DNA of 64,000 nt from the NCBI RefSeq assembly GCF_014042355.1, contig NZ_JACEZU010000003.1, positions 310,001 to 374,000 of the forward strand, given 5' to 3'. A model generated the notes under the pieces. It was given only the letters and a program-made list of their open reading frames with translations. It was not told the origin of the DNA and made no database searches. Below, one piece after another: positions 8,358 through 16,587 of the stretch (position 1 is its first letter; each line of letters begins with the position of its first letter). Source of the DNA: Rugamonas apoptosis. GTDB taxonomy: Bacteria > Pseudomonadota > Gammaproteobacteria > Burkholderiales > Burkholderiaceae_D. Made by a program: the position numbers and the translations under genes.

Positions 8358-8444
8358 TGGTGCCCACGGAGGGACTCGAACCCCCACACCTTGCGGCACA
8401 TGGACCTGAACCATGCGCGTCTACCAATTCCGCCACGTGGGCAC
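8358..8444 (-). tRNA. tRNA-Leu(CAG), copy 4
   Basis: 87 nt with encoded CCA and anticodon CAG, identical to copies 1-3. It is the first unit of the array in transcription order and is divergent from rnr. Confidence 0.97.
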
Positions 8445-8468
8445 TGATGCTTCTCAACAACTTCTGCT

Positions 8469-8474
8469 ATTATA
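8469..8474 (-). promoter_or_regulatory. -10 box of tRNA-Leu copy 4
   Basis: A perfect TATAAT on the minus strand, 25 bp upstream of the tRNA. No good -35 is found at 16-18 bp, so the rest of the promoter is uncertain. Confidence 0.5.
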
Positions 8475-8567
8475 GCGATCGGGAGAGTTTTGCGCCAGAT
8501 GAACTTTCATTCCTTACTGCACATCAACTCTGTCTTACGCTTCCCGCTTTGCCGCTGTCCGTAGACG

Positions 8568-8596
8568 TTGTCGCCGCGAGAGACCAGAATTATAGA
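8568..8596 (+). promoter_or_regulatory. candidate rnr promoter
   Basis: TTGTCG, 17 bp, TATAGA. It would give a leader of about 120 nt before rnr. The rest of the tRNA-rnr gap (8445-8724) shows only AT-rich stretches around 8630-8650 and no gene. Confidence 0.5.
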
Positions 8597-8724
8597 GCAA
8601 ACTTGTGGGATGTCAAAGGTGGTCGCGTAAAAATTTTCCAAAAATTTCTGAGCCCGGACGGCCCCATGTTAGGTAAAGCGGGCCGATACGAAGTACACTA
8701 CGCGCTATCACCGTGTCAATATAG

Positions 8725-11280
8725 GTGGCCGGTCGCAGTCGTCGGGCAACCACTTGGTCCCCAGTGAACACTGTCAATAATAAAACTATAGAAATACTTT
8801 TGAGCCAAATTACCCATATCCCTAGCCGGGAGGAAATCCTCGGCATCTTCCGTGGCGCCAAGGCGCCGCTCGATCTGCGCGCCCTCGCCAAATCGTTGAA
8901 AGTCGGCACGGAGGCGCAAGCCATCCTGACGCGCCGCCTGAACGCCATGGTGCGCGATGGCCAATTGATGGCCGACCAGGACACGGGCTGCTTCGTGCTG
9001 GCCGACCTGAGCGGCTTCATCGCCGGCCGCGTTACCAGCCACCGCGACGGTTTCGGCTTCGTCATTCCGGACGAACCGGGCGACGATCTGTTCCTGCCTG
9101 AAAAGGAAATGCAGAAAGTGCTGCATGGCGACCGCGTGCTGGCCAAGGTGGTCGGCGTGGATCGCCGCGGCCGTCCGGAAGGCACCATCGTGGAAGTGGT
9201 GCAGCGCGCCAATACCCACATCATCGGCCGCCTGCACAACGAGAACGGCGCCTGGATCGTGGCGCCGGAAGACCAGCGCATCTCGCAGGACATCCTGGTG
9301 GCCGGCGGCGTCGGCAAGGCCAAGTCCGGCCAGGTGGTCAGCGTGGAGCTGACGGAACAACCGATGCGCTTCAAGCAGCCGGTGGGCAAGATCGTCGAAG
9401 TGCTGGGCGAACTGGACGACCCCGGCATGGAAATCGAAATCGCCGTGCGCAAGTTCGGCGTGCCCCACATCTTCTCGGACGGCGCCCTCAAGCAGGCCGC
9501 CAAGCTGCCCGACGTGGTGCGTCCGGCCGACCTGGCCGACCGCGTCGATTTGCGCGACGTGCCGCTGGTGACCATCGACGGCGAAGATGCGCGCGACTTC
9601 GACGATGCCGTCTACTGCGAACCGGTCAAGATCGGCCGCACCAAGGCCTATCGCCTGATCGTGGCCATCGCCGACGTCAGCCACTACGTCAAGCCGAACG
9701 ATGCGCTGGACCTGGATGCGCTGGAGCGCAGCACCTCGGTCTACTTCCCGCGCCGCGTGATTCCCATGCTGCCCGAGAAGCTGTCGAACGGTTTGTGCTC
9801 GCTGAACCCGGCCGTGGATCGCCTGACCCTGGTGTGCGACGCCGTCGTCACGGCCAAGGGCGAGATCAAGGCTTACCAGTTCTACCCGGCCGTGATCCAC
9901 TCGGCCGCGCGCCTGACCTATACGCAAGTGGCCGATATCCTGGGCAATACCAAGGGGCCGGAGGCGGCGCGCCGTCCCGGCATCGTGCCGCATTTGCTGA
10001 ACCTGTACGAGGTGTACCAGGCACTGCTCAAGGCGCGCCTGGAACGCGGCGCGATCGACTTCGAGACGACGGAAACCTACATCGTCTGCAACCCGTCGGG
10101 CAAGATCGAGAAGATCATTCCGCGCACCCGCAACGATGCGCACCGCCTGATCGAGGAATGCATGTTGACGGCCAACGTGTGCGCGGCCGACCTGCTGATC
10201 CGCCACAAGCACCCCGGCACCTACCGCATCCACGCCAGCCCGACGGCCGAAAAGCTCAAGCAGGTACGCACCTTCCTCAAGCAGGCCGGCCTGCATCTGG
10301 ACGGCGGCGACAAGCCGACGGCGGCCCACTACGCGGAACTGATGCGCGAAGTGAAGCTGCGGCCCGACGCGTCGCTGCTGCAGACCATGCTGCTGCGCTC
10401 CATGCAGCAAGCCGTCTACAGCCCGGACAACATCGGCCACTTCGGCCTGGCCTATGAGGCGTATGCCCACTTCACCAGCCCGATCCGCCGCTATCCTGAC
10501 TTGCTGACCCACCGCGCCATCAAGGCTATTTTGCTGGGCAAGAAGTACGAGCCCAAGCTGACGGAAAAGAGCGTGTTGAACACCAACGTGTCGAACGCCA
10601 CCCGCAAGCAGCAGGCCAAGGACAAGGCGGAAGGGCGCGAGAAGAAAGCGGCCGACCTGACCGTGTGGGACGCGCTGGGCGTGCACTGCTCGGCCAACGA
10701 ACGCCGCGCCGACGAAGCGTCGCGCGACGTGGAAGCATGGCTCAAGTGCTACTTCATGCAGGACAAGCTGGGCGAGGAATTCACGGGCCTGATCACGGGC
10801 GTGACCACGTTCGGCATCTTCGTCCAGCTGGACCAGTTGTTCGTCGAAGGCCTGGTGCATGTGACCGACCTGGGCGCCGACTACTTCCAGTACGACGAAG
10901 CGCGCCATGAACTGCGCGGCGAACGTACGGGCCAGCGTTACCAGCTGACCGACCGCGTCACCGTGCAGGTGGTGCGGGTGGACCTGGAGGCGCGCAAGGT
11001 GGACCTGCGCCTGGCCGGTGTGCCGGAACGCGAAACGGCGCCCGCCAAGGGTGGCCGTGGCGCGCCTTCGCCGGCGCCGGGCAAGGCCAACGTCAAGCCG
11101 GGCCCGCGCACGGAACGCCAGCCGCGCTTCGAAGCGGCCAGCGCCGGCAAGGCCAAGGCCAGCAAGACCAAGGCGACGGCCAGCAAGGCCAAGCCGAAAC
11201 GCAAGACCAATGCCGCGGCGAGTGCCGCGGTAGCACCCCGGGCAGCCAAGCCTGCCTCAAAAAGTAAGAAGAAGCGATAG
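8725..11280 (+). CDS. rnr: ribonuclease R
   Basis: Up to 851 aa, a 3'-5' exoribonuclease that degrades structured RNA. It shows an N-terminal winged-helix region (PSREEILGIFRG), cold-shock domains, an RNB catalytic domain with DGEDARDFDDAV (about residue 285), an S1 domain (EFTGLITGVTTFGIFVQL) and a Lys/Ala-rich basic tail of about 80 aa. The start is uncertain: GTG 8725 is the longest option and GTG 8764 (VNTVNNKTIEI) is equally plausible. Neither has a clear Shine-Dalgarno. rlmB follows after 3 bp, so the two form an operon as in many proteobacteria. Confidence 0.95.
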   Translation: MAGRSRRATTWSPVNTVNNKTIEILLSQITHIPSREEILGIFRGAKAPLDLRALAKSLKVGTEAQAILTRRLNAMVRDGQLMADQDTGCFVLADLSGFIAGRVTSHRDGFGFVIPDEPGDDLFLPEKEMQKVLHGDRVLAKVVGVDRRGRPEGTIVEVVQRANTHIIGRLHNENGAWIVAPEDQRISQDILVAGGVGKAKSGQVVSVELTEQPMRFKQPVGKIVEVLGELDDPGMEIEIAVRKFGVPHIFSDGALKQAAKLPDVVRPADLADRVDLRDVPLVTIDGEDARDFDDAVYCEPVKIGRTKAYRLIVAIADVSHYVKPNDALDLDALERSTSVYFPRRVIPMLPEKLSNGLCSLNPAVDRLTLVCDAVVTAKGEIKAYQFYPAVIHSAARLTYTQVADILGNTKGPEAARRPGIVPHLLNLYEVYQALLKARLERGAIDFETTETYIVCNPSGKIEKIIPRTRNDAHRLIEECMLTANVCAADLLIRHKHPGTYRIHASPTAEKLKQVRTFLKQAGLHLDGGDKPTAAHYAELMREVKLRPDASLLQTMLLRSMQQAVYSPDNIGHFGLAYEAYAHFTSPIRRYPDLLTHRAIKAILLGKKYEPKLTEKSVLNTNVSNATRKQQAKDKAEGREKKAADLTVWDALGVHCSANERRADEASRDVEAWLKCYFMQDKLGEEFTGLITGVTTFGIFVQLDQLFVEGLVHVTDLGADYFQYDEARHELRGERTGQRYQLTDRVTVQVVRVDLEARKVDLRLAGVPERETAPAKGGRGAPSPAPGKANVKPGPRTERQPRFEAASAGKAKASKTKATASKAKPKRKTNAAASAAVAPRAAKPASKSKKKR

Positions 11281-11283
11281 ACA

Positions 11284-12027
11284 ATGAAGAATAAAATGAT
11301 TTTTGGTTTCCATGCGGTGACCTCGCGCCTGCGTCACGAGGCTAGCTCCGTGGAAGAGATCTTCATCGACGCCGGCCGCACCGACCGTCGCATGCAGGAT
11401 CTGGTGGCCGCCGCCAAGGCCGCCGGCGTACGTGTGATGCCGGTCGATTCGTCGCGCCTGGACAAGATCGTCGGCACCCGCCGCCACCAGGGCGTGATCG
11501 CCTTCGCGTCCCAGCTGGCGCTGGCGCGCAACCTCGATGAACTGCTGGACGCCATCGACGGCCCGCCGCTGCTGCTGATCCTGGACGGCATCACCGATCC
11601 CCACAACCTGGGCGCCTGCCTGCGCGTGGCCGATGGCGTGGGTGCCCATGCCGTGATCGTGCCCAAGGACCGTGCCGTGGGCTTGAACGCCACGGCCGCC
11701 AAGGTGGCCAGCGGCGCGGCCGAGACCGTGCCTTACATCACCGTGACCAACCTGGCGCGCACCATGCGCGAGCTGAAGGAACGCGATATCTGGCTGATCG
11801 GCACCTCTGACGACGGCGAAAAAGGCTTGTACGAAGGCGACTTCACCGGCCCCACGGCACTCGTCATGGGCTCGGAAGGCGAGGGCATGCGCCGCCTCAC
11901 GCGCGAAACCTGCGACGTGTTGGTGAGCATTCCCATGTTTGGTTCCGTCGAGAGCCTGAACGTGTCCGTGGCCTCGGGCGTCTGTCTGTACGAAGCCCGC
12001 CGCCAGCGCATGGCCAAGGAAGGCTGA
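11284..12027 (+). CDS. rlmB: 23S rRNA (guanosine-2251-2'-O)-methyltransferase
   Basis: 247 aa, SpoU/TrmH family. It methylates the 2'-O of G2251 in the P loop of 23S rRNA using S-adenosylmethionine. An N-terminal substrate-binding domain ([12 protein letters not shown]) is followed by the knotted domain with the three SPOUT motifs: [26 protein letters not shown] and [16 protein letters not shown]. The length is as expected. It begins 3 bp after rnr and shares its transcript. Confidence 0.96.
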   Translation: MKNKMIFGFHAVTSRLRHEASSVEEIFIDAGRTDRRMQDLVAAAKAAGVRVMPVDSSRLDKIVGTRRHQGVIAFASQLALARNLDELLDAIDGPPLLLILDGITDPHNLGACLRVADGVGAHAVIVPKDRAVGLNATAAKVASGAAETVPYITVTNLARTMRELKERDIWLIGTSDDGEKGLYEGDFTGPTALVMGSEGEGMRRLTRETCDVLVSIPMFGSVESLNVSVASGVCLYEARRQRMAKEG

Positions 12028-12111
12028 CCTTCCTGCCCATTCTGGCGGCGCCGCAACGGGGCCGCCGGCTGTTCACCCGCCGTCCCCGCCGTTCCCCCGC
12101 CAGCAATTCCG

Positions 12112-12141
12112 GACCGGATACGCTACCATAGCTATCCGGTC
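12112..12141. repeat. near-perfect palindrome before cysE
   Basis: Arms GACCGGATA and TATCCGGTC enclose a second dyad, GCTA-cca-TAGC; only one unpaired C breaks the symmetry. It ends 31 bp before the cysE start codon. It could be a regulator site or a transcribed hairpin ending the rnr-rlmB message, although no proper T run follows. Confidence 0.6.
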
Positions 12142-12172
12142 ACCTTGTTTCCCCGTCACTAAAGTCCGCACC

Positions 12173-12922
12173 ATGTTCCGTCACTTGCGCCAAGACATCA
12201 ACAGCATCATCGAACGCGACCCCGCCGCCCGCAACGCCTGGGAGGTGCTGACGTGTTATCCGGGCCTGCAGGCCATCGTGATGCACCGCTGGGCGCACTG
12301 GTGCTGGACCCATGGCCTGAAGTGGTTCGGCCGCTTCATTTCCTACCTGGCCCGCATCATCACCGGCATCGAGATCCACCCCGGCGCCACCATCGGCCGG
12401 CGCGTGTTCATCGACCACGGCTTTGGCGTGGTGATCGGTGAAACGGCCGAGGTAGGCGACGATTGCACCATCTACCAGGGCGTGACCCTGGGCGGCACCT
12501 CGCTGCACACGGGCAGCAAGCGCCACCCCACGCTGGAGCGGGGCGTGATCGTCGGCGCCGGCGCCAAGGTGCTGGGCGCCTTCACCGTGGGCGAATACGC
12601 CAAGGTGGGTTCTAACGCCGTGCTGCTCAAACCCGTGCCGCCCGGCGCCACGGCGGTCGGCAATCCGGCCCATATCGTGCAGAAGGAGGCGGCCCACTCG
12701 AGCGCCAGCGCGGCGGCCAACCTGTTCACGGCATATGGTGTGACGGCCAACGGCGACGATCCGCTGTCGAAGGCGCTGCACGCGCTGATTAACCACGCCG
12801 TGACGCAGGAGAAGCAGATCGAGCGCGTGGTGGCCGTGATGAAGGCGGCCGGCCTGAGCTGCCCAAGCGTGCCTGAGTGTGATAAATTCGATTCGGCCCA
12901 ACTGAACAAGCTTGTCGATTAA
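12173..12922 (+). CDS. cysE: serine O-acetyltransferase
   Basis: 249 aa. It makes O-acetylserine from serine and acetyl-CoA, the first step of cysteine synthesis. The short N-terminal helical part (MFRHLRQDINSIIERDPAARN) and the left-handed beta-helix of hexapeptide repeats (IEIHPGATIGRRVFIDHGFGV, GETAEVGDDCTIYQGVTLGG) are clear. It resembles the shorter EpsC-like form rather than the 273-aa E. coli enzyme. yceH follows 8 bp after its stop. Confidence 0.95.
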   Translation: MFRHLRQDINSIIERDPAARNAWEVLTCYPGLQAIVMHRWAHWCWTHGLKWFGRFISYLARIITGIEIHPGATIGRRVFIDHGFGVVIGETAEVGDDCTIYQGVTLGGTSLHTGSKRHPTLERGVIVGAGAKVLGAFTVGEYAKVGSNAVLLKPVPPGATAVGNPAHIVQKEAAHSSASAAANLFTAYGVTANGDDPLSKALHALINHAVTQEKQIERVVAVMKAAGLSCPSVPECDKFDSAQLNKLVD

Positions 12923-12930
12923 GGAAGCAG

Positions 12931-13614
12931 ATGAACATGGCATCGTCGCCGGAAGGCACTGAAGTACTGGACCCGTTTGAAATCCGCGTGCTGGCCGTGC
13001 TGGCCGAGAAGGAAGGACTGACGCCGGATAACTATCCGATGTCGCTGAACGCCATCACCAACGGCTGCAACCAGTTGTCGAGCCGCGATCCCGTGATGTC
13101 GATCTCGGAGGAGACCGTGGCCGACGTGCTGCAGCGGCTGATGCAGCGCAAGCTGGTGAACGGCATCACGCAGGCGGGCGCGCGCGTGACCAAGTACGAA
13201 CACCGCATGCGCATCAAGTGGTCGCTGGAGCAGGACAAGCTGGCCGTGCTCACCATCCTGATGCTGCGCGGTTTGCAGACGGCGGGCGAGATCCGTACGC
13301 GTAGCGGGCGGCTGCATGACTTCAAGAGCGTGGCCGACGTGGAACATGCGCTGCAGTTCCTGATCGATAAATATCCGCCTATCGTGGCACGACTGGCGCT
13401 GGCGCCTGGCACCAAGGAGCCGCGCTACGGCCAACTGCTGGGCGGTGAGGATGCGCTGGCGCGCGAGGAAACGGCGGCCGGTTATGCCGGCGCCGTGAGC
13501 GCGCCCCAGCAGGGCAGCCGCGTGGCGCAGCTGGAGCAGGAAGTGCAGCAGTTGCGGCGCGACTTCGACGACCTGTCGGCCCAGTTCGCGGAGTTTCGCA
13601 AGCAGTTTGAGTGA
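12931..13614 (+). CDS. yceH: YceH family protein (DUF480)
   Basis: 227 aa. The family core is clear: DPFEIRVLAVLAEKEGLTPDNYPMSLNAITNGCNQLSSRDPVM and ALQFLIDKYPPIVARL spread over residues 12-160, forming two winged-helix-like domains. The C-terminus (190-227) is a predicted coiled coil (QLEQEVQQLRRDFDDLSAQF). The cellular role of this family is not established. It is likely co-transcribed with cysE; a GGAAG site precedes ATG 12931. Confidence 0.9.
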   Translation: MNMASSPEGTEVLDPFEIRVLAVLAEKEGLTPDNYPMSLNAITNGCNQLSSRDPVMSISEETVADVLQRLMQRKLVNGITQAGARVTKYEHRMRIKWSLEQDKLAVLTILMLRGLQTAGEIRTRSGRLHDFKSVADVEHALQFLIDKYPPIVARLALAPGTKEPRYGQLLGGEDALAREETAAGYAGAVSAPQQGSRVAQLEQEVQQLRRDFDDLSAQFAEFRKQFE

Positions 13615-13618
13615 ATCA

Positions 13619-13636
13619 CGGCGGCGCTTGCCGCCG
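13619..13636. terminator. short GC hairpin between convergent genes
   Basis: CGGCGGC-GCTT-GCCGCCG hairpin just after yceH. It has no T run, so it is only a possible terminator or transcript-end stabiliser. Confidence 0.35.
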
Positions 13637-13696
13637 CAAATCGAATAAATGCACGCGGTGCCTGGCGCCGCGTGTTCTCTCGCTGTTCTCGTTTTC

Positions 13697-14632
13697 TTAA
13701 CCTTCCTCGCGCCGGCGCCGCATCCACACGGCCACGGCGATCATCGCCACGCCAGCGGCCACGCCCAGCCACAGGCCGGGCTGGCTCAAGGTGGCCCACG
13801 ACGATCCATACACGCTGTCGCCGCGCAGCAGCTGATGGTCTTCCACGTTGGTATGCAGGAACCACGATCCCGGCGCCACGCCCAGCAGGATGCGGGCCAC
13901 GATGGCGTGCATGAACCAGCCGGAATCGACACCCAGGTGCAGCACCTTGTCGGCCCAGCCCATCAGCATGGCCGCCAGCAGCGGCCCGCCCACGGCCCAC
14001 AGGAACACCTTGGAGCGCGCCATGCTCGACACCATCAGCAGCCAGCCCACCGTGGGCAGCGCCCACAGCACGTAGACCGGCAGCAGCGACACCACGCGCA
14101 GCGGCGCCAGGTACAGGTCGGGCGTGGCCAGCACGGCGCCAAACAGGTTGGAGCCATGCATTAACAGCATGCCGCAGGCGGCCAGCAGCAACAGCAGCGA
14201 TTCCACGGTGCCGATGGCGATCACGATCAATGGCGCGACCATCAACGCCAGCGCGACCTTGGACAGCACGGTGGCGCGGTCCGAGATGGGCAGCGACTTC
14301 CAGAACAGGATGCTGCGGTCGCGCCGCTCGTCGTGCAGCGCGCCCAGGCAGTAGAAGAACACCAGCACGCCCAGCATCATGAACAGGGGCAGGGCGGCGG
14401 CCATGTAGTGCCGGGTCATGGTGGCCGCCACGCCGGCGCGCGCGTGGCCTTGCACGACGATGTCGCCGATGGGGCCACCCACGCCATCCACCTCGTAGGT
14501 AAAGTTATGCCCCAACAGCAGGGCGGTGCCGGCCAGCAGCGCGATCAGGACGGCCGCCGCCAGCGGCGCCCACAGCAGCATCCCCTTGTGTTCCCAGATT
14601 TCGCGCCGGATCAGCCATTTCATCGTGTTCAT
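13697..14632 (-). CDS. ABC transporter permease (ABC-2 type)
   Basis: 311 aa with about six hydrophobic segments, for example PLAAAVLIALLAGTALLLG, LPLFMMLGVLVFFYCLGAL and LGVAAGVAMIAVAVWMRRR. The segment HDERRDRSILFWKSLPIS, just after the first long loop, is typical of ABC-2 export permeases that pair with YtrA-type regulators. Its start overlaps the ATPase stop by 4 bp (ATGA). The substrate is unknown; such exporters often respond to envelope stress. Confidence 0.85.
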   Translation of the reverse strand: MNTMKWLIRREIWEHKGMLLWAPLAAAVLIALLAGTALLLGHNFTYEVDGVGGPIGDIVVQGHARAGVAATMTRHYMAAALPLFMMLGVLVFFYCLGALHDERRDRSILFWKSLPISDRATVLSKVALALMVAPLIVIAIGTVESLLLLLAACGMLLMHGSNLFGAVLATPDLYLAPLRVVSLLPVYVLWALPTVGWLLMVSSMARSKVFLWAVGGPLLAAMLMGWADKVLHLGVDSGWFMHAIVARILLGVAPGSWFLHTNVEDHQLLRGDSVYGSSWATLSQPGLWLGVAAGVAMIAVAVWMRRRREEG

Positions 14633-15486
14633 GCGTAGGTTCCTTTCATCGTCGCCACGAACAGGTCGGCCACGCTGGGGGTGCGGGTTTCGCCGAAGTT
14701 GTCGAGCTGGGTGCGGGCCACGCCGTCGAACAGCATCACGGCCTTGCCGAATACGTTGCGCTGGCTCAGTGGCTGCAGCGCGTTGGCGGCGGCCACGAAC
14801 TGCGGTTCCACCATCACTTCCGTGAAGCGGTCGCCCACTTCATCCATCGAGGCGGACAGCGTGATCTTGCCTTCGCGGATGAACATCAGGTCGGTCAGGA
14901 TGTGCTCCACTTCCTCGATCTGGTGGGTGGTGATGAGGATGGTCTTGTTCTCGTCGAAGTAGTCCTCCAGCAGGTTCTGGTAGAACTGCTTGCGGTACAG
15001 GATGTCCAGCCCCAGCGTGGGTTCGTCCAGCACCAGCAGGCGCGCGTCGATCGCCATTACCAGCGCCAAGTGCAGTTGCACCACCATGCCCTTGGACATG
15101 GCCTTGACCTTCATGTCCATGGACAGCTTGGTGCTGGCCAGGTAGCGTTCGGCCTTGGCGCGGTCGAAGCGCGGGTGCACGCCTTGCACGAAGTCGAGCG
15201 CCTCGCGCACCCGCAGCCAGCGCGGCAGGATGGCCACGTCGGCGATGAAGCACACCTGGTTCATCAGTTCTTCGCGCTGGGTGCGCGGATCCAGCCCCAG
15301 CACGGACAGTTCGCCGTCGAACGGCGTCAAGCCCAGCATGGCTTTCAGGGTGGTGGTCTTGCCGGAGCCATTGGGGCCGATCAGGCCCACCACGCGGCCG
15401 GGCTGGATCTCGAAGCTGGCGTCGTCCAGCGCCGTCTGTTTGCCGTAGCGCTTGACGAGGTGGCGGGCCGTGACGATGGCGCTCAT
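14629..15486 (-). CDS. ABC transporter ATP-binding protein
   Basis: 285 aa from ATG 15486, overlapping the GntR gene stop by 4 bp. Walker A is GPNGSGKTT and Walker B is LLVLDEPTLGLD, with switch His in ITTHQIEE. The signature region is unusual (MSKGMVVQLHL rather than LSGGQ). It powers the adjacent permease, with which it forms an exporter of unknown substrate. An upstream in-frame ATG inside the regulator gene is rejected because of this overlap arrangement. Confidence 0.9.
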   Translation of the reverse strand: MSAIVTARHLVKRYGKQTALDDASFEIQPGRVVGLIGPNGSGKTTTLKAMLGLTPFDGELSVLGLDPRTQREELMNQVCFIADVAILPRWLRVREALDFVQGVHPRFDRAKAERYLASTKLSMDMKVKAMSKGMVVQLHLALVMAIDARLLVLDEPTLGLDILYRKQFYQNLLEDYFDENKTILITTHQIEEVEHILTDLMFIREGKITLSASMDEVGDRFTEVMVEPQFVAAANALQPLSQRNVFGKAVMLFDGVARTQLDNFGETRTPSVADLFVATMKGTYA

Positions 15487-15851
15487 GATGGCGCTCCCGG
15501 TTGGGCCGCTTTCAGCAGCTGCTCCAGGTCCAGGCCCAGGCGGCGGATGCGCGCCACCATGGCCGGCCATTCCTCGCGCACGAAGCGCTCCCGTTCCGTA
15601 GCCAGCAATTTGTCGCGGGCGCCGTCGATGACATACATGCCTAGTCCCCTTCGTTTTTCTACGAGCGATTCGTCCACCAGCTCCTGGTAGGCGCGTGAGA
15701 CAGTGATCGGATTGAGTTGATAATCGGCCGCCACCTGGCGCACCGAGGGCAGGGCGTCGCCCGGTTTGAGCAGTCCGTCCAGCATCATGCCCACTACGCG
15801 CTCCTTGAGCTGGCGGTAGATGGGCGTGTGTTCGTTCCAGCCTATGTTCAT
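15483..15851 (-). CDS. GntR family regulator, YtrA subfamily
   Basis: 122 aa. A winged helix-turn-helix (residues 8-75: PIYRQLKERVVGMMLDGLLKPGDALPSVRQ and NPITVSRAYQEL) is followed by only about 40 aa. This short C-terminus defines YtrA-type repressors, which control their own ABC operon. It is the first gene of a three-gene operon with 4-bp overlaps, and a palindrome lies over its promoter. Confidence 0.92.
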   Translation of the reverse strand: MNIGWNEHTPIYRQLKERVVGMMLDGLLKPGDALPSVRQVAADYQLNPITVSRAYQELVDESLVEKRRGLGMYVIDGARDKLLATERERFVREEWPAMVARIRRLGLDLEQLLKAAQPGAPS

Positions 15852-15873
15852 GGCGGTTTCCGGGGTTGTGGTG

Positions 15874-15895
15874 GTGTTGTAGTGAACTATAACAC
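15874..15895. promoter_or_regulatory. likely YtrA-type operator over the GntR-ABC promoter
   Basis: A 22-bp palindrome GTGTT-N-TAGT-GA-ACTA-N-AACAC, 22 bp upstream of the regulator start. On the minus strand it covers a -10-like TATAGT preceded by TTGCCT at 16 bp. It fits autorepression by the encoded GntR protein. Confidence 0.65.
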
Positions 15896-16000
15896 TGAAT
15901 GTTAAAAAGGCAAGCTAATTTACCATGCGTGCCGCGTACCCGCCAGCGGATGTGGAATAATGGCGCACTTTACTCAGCCAGGAATTTGAAAGCATCCACC

Positions 16001-16582
16001 ATGACCATCCTCACCAAACACGGCGCCCTGCGGCGCTGGATCACCGTGCGCGGCACGCCGCTGCTGCTGGCTGGCCTGCTGGGTGCCTGCGCCACCCTGA
16101 TCGGTCCGCGCCAGGTCGAGCTGCCGCAAGAGCGTTTGCAGCACAGCATGGAGCGCCGCTTCCCCATGCACCAGCGGGCGCTGGGCATCCTGGAGGTGGA
16201 ACTGAGCCACCCACAATTGACTATCCTGGACCAGAACGACCGCGTGTCGCTGTCGCTGGACGCCAGCGTGGCACCGCTGCTGGCGCGCCAGTCGTGGAAC
16301 GGCAGCATGGCCATTTCCGGCCGGCTTACCGTGGACCGGGCCCGCAACGCTGTCTATCTGGCCGATGCCCATGTGGACCGTTTTGTGTTCGATGGCCTGG
16401 ATGAAGGCCGCCAGCGCCAGGTGGCCAGCATCGCCAACCTGCTGAGTGAAAAGGTGGTGCGCGAGATGCCGATCTACACCTTCCGTCCGGAAGACTTGCG
16501 CTACGCGGGCGTGCAGTTCGCGCTGACAGGCATCGGCACCCGTCCCGGCGCGCTGGTGGCTACGGTGGAACCGGCCCAGTAA
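16001..16582 (+). CDS. DUF1439 lipoprotein (YceB-like)
   Basis: 193 aa from ATG 16001. A lipoprotein signal ends at LLGAC, giving a probable lipidated Cys30. The rest is a single soluble domain (ERRFPMHQRALGILEVELSHPQL, DASVAPLLARQSWNGSMAISG) resembling the YceB/DUF1439 family, which faces the periplasm and has no settled function. The family assignment is from memory of its pattern. The next gene starts 5 bp after its stop. Confidence 0.7.
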   Translation: MTILTKHGALRRWITVRGTPLLLAGLLGACATLIGPRQVELPQERLQHSMERRFPMHQRALGILEVELSHPQLTILDQNDRVSLSLDASVAPLLARQSWNGSMAISGRLTVDRARNAVYLADAHVDRFVFDGLDEGRQRQVASIANLLSEKVVREMPIYTFRPEDLRYAGVQFALTGIGTRPGALVATVEPAQ

Positions 16583-16587
16583 GCACC

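Noticed and set aside
5895..8444. Four long near-identical repeats considered as a CRISPR or mobile-element trace
   Set aside because: They are tRNA-Leu genes with terminators; spacing is irregular and no cas or transposase gene is present.
8357..8767. Open frame crossing tRNA-Leu copy 4 into the rnr leader
   Set aside because: It starts within a tRNA gene and ends in the rnr start region, with no family signal; it is a chance frame.
15487..15570. Longer start for the ABC ATPase
   Set aside because: The extension lies inside the GntR gene in another frame; the 4-bp ATGA overlap gives a better start and the usual ATPase N-terminus.
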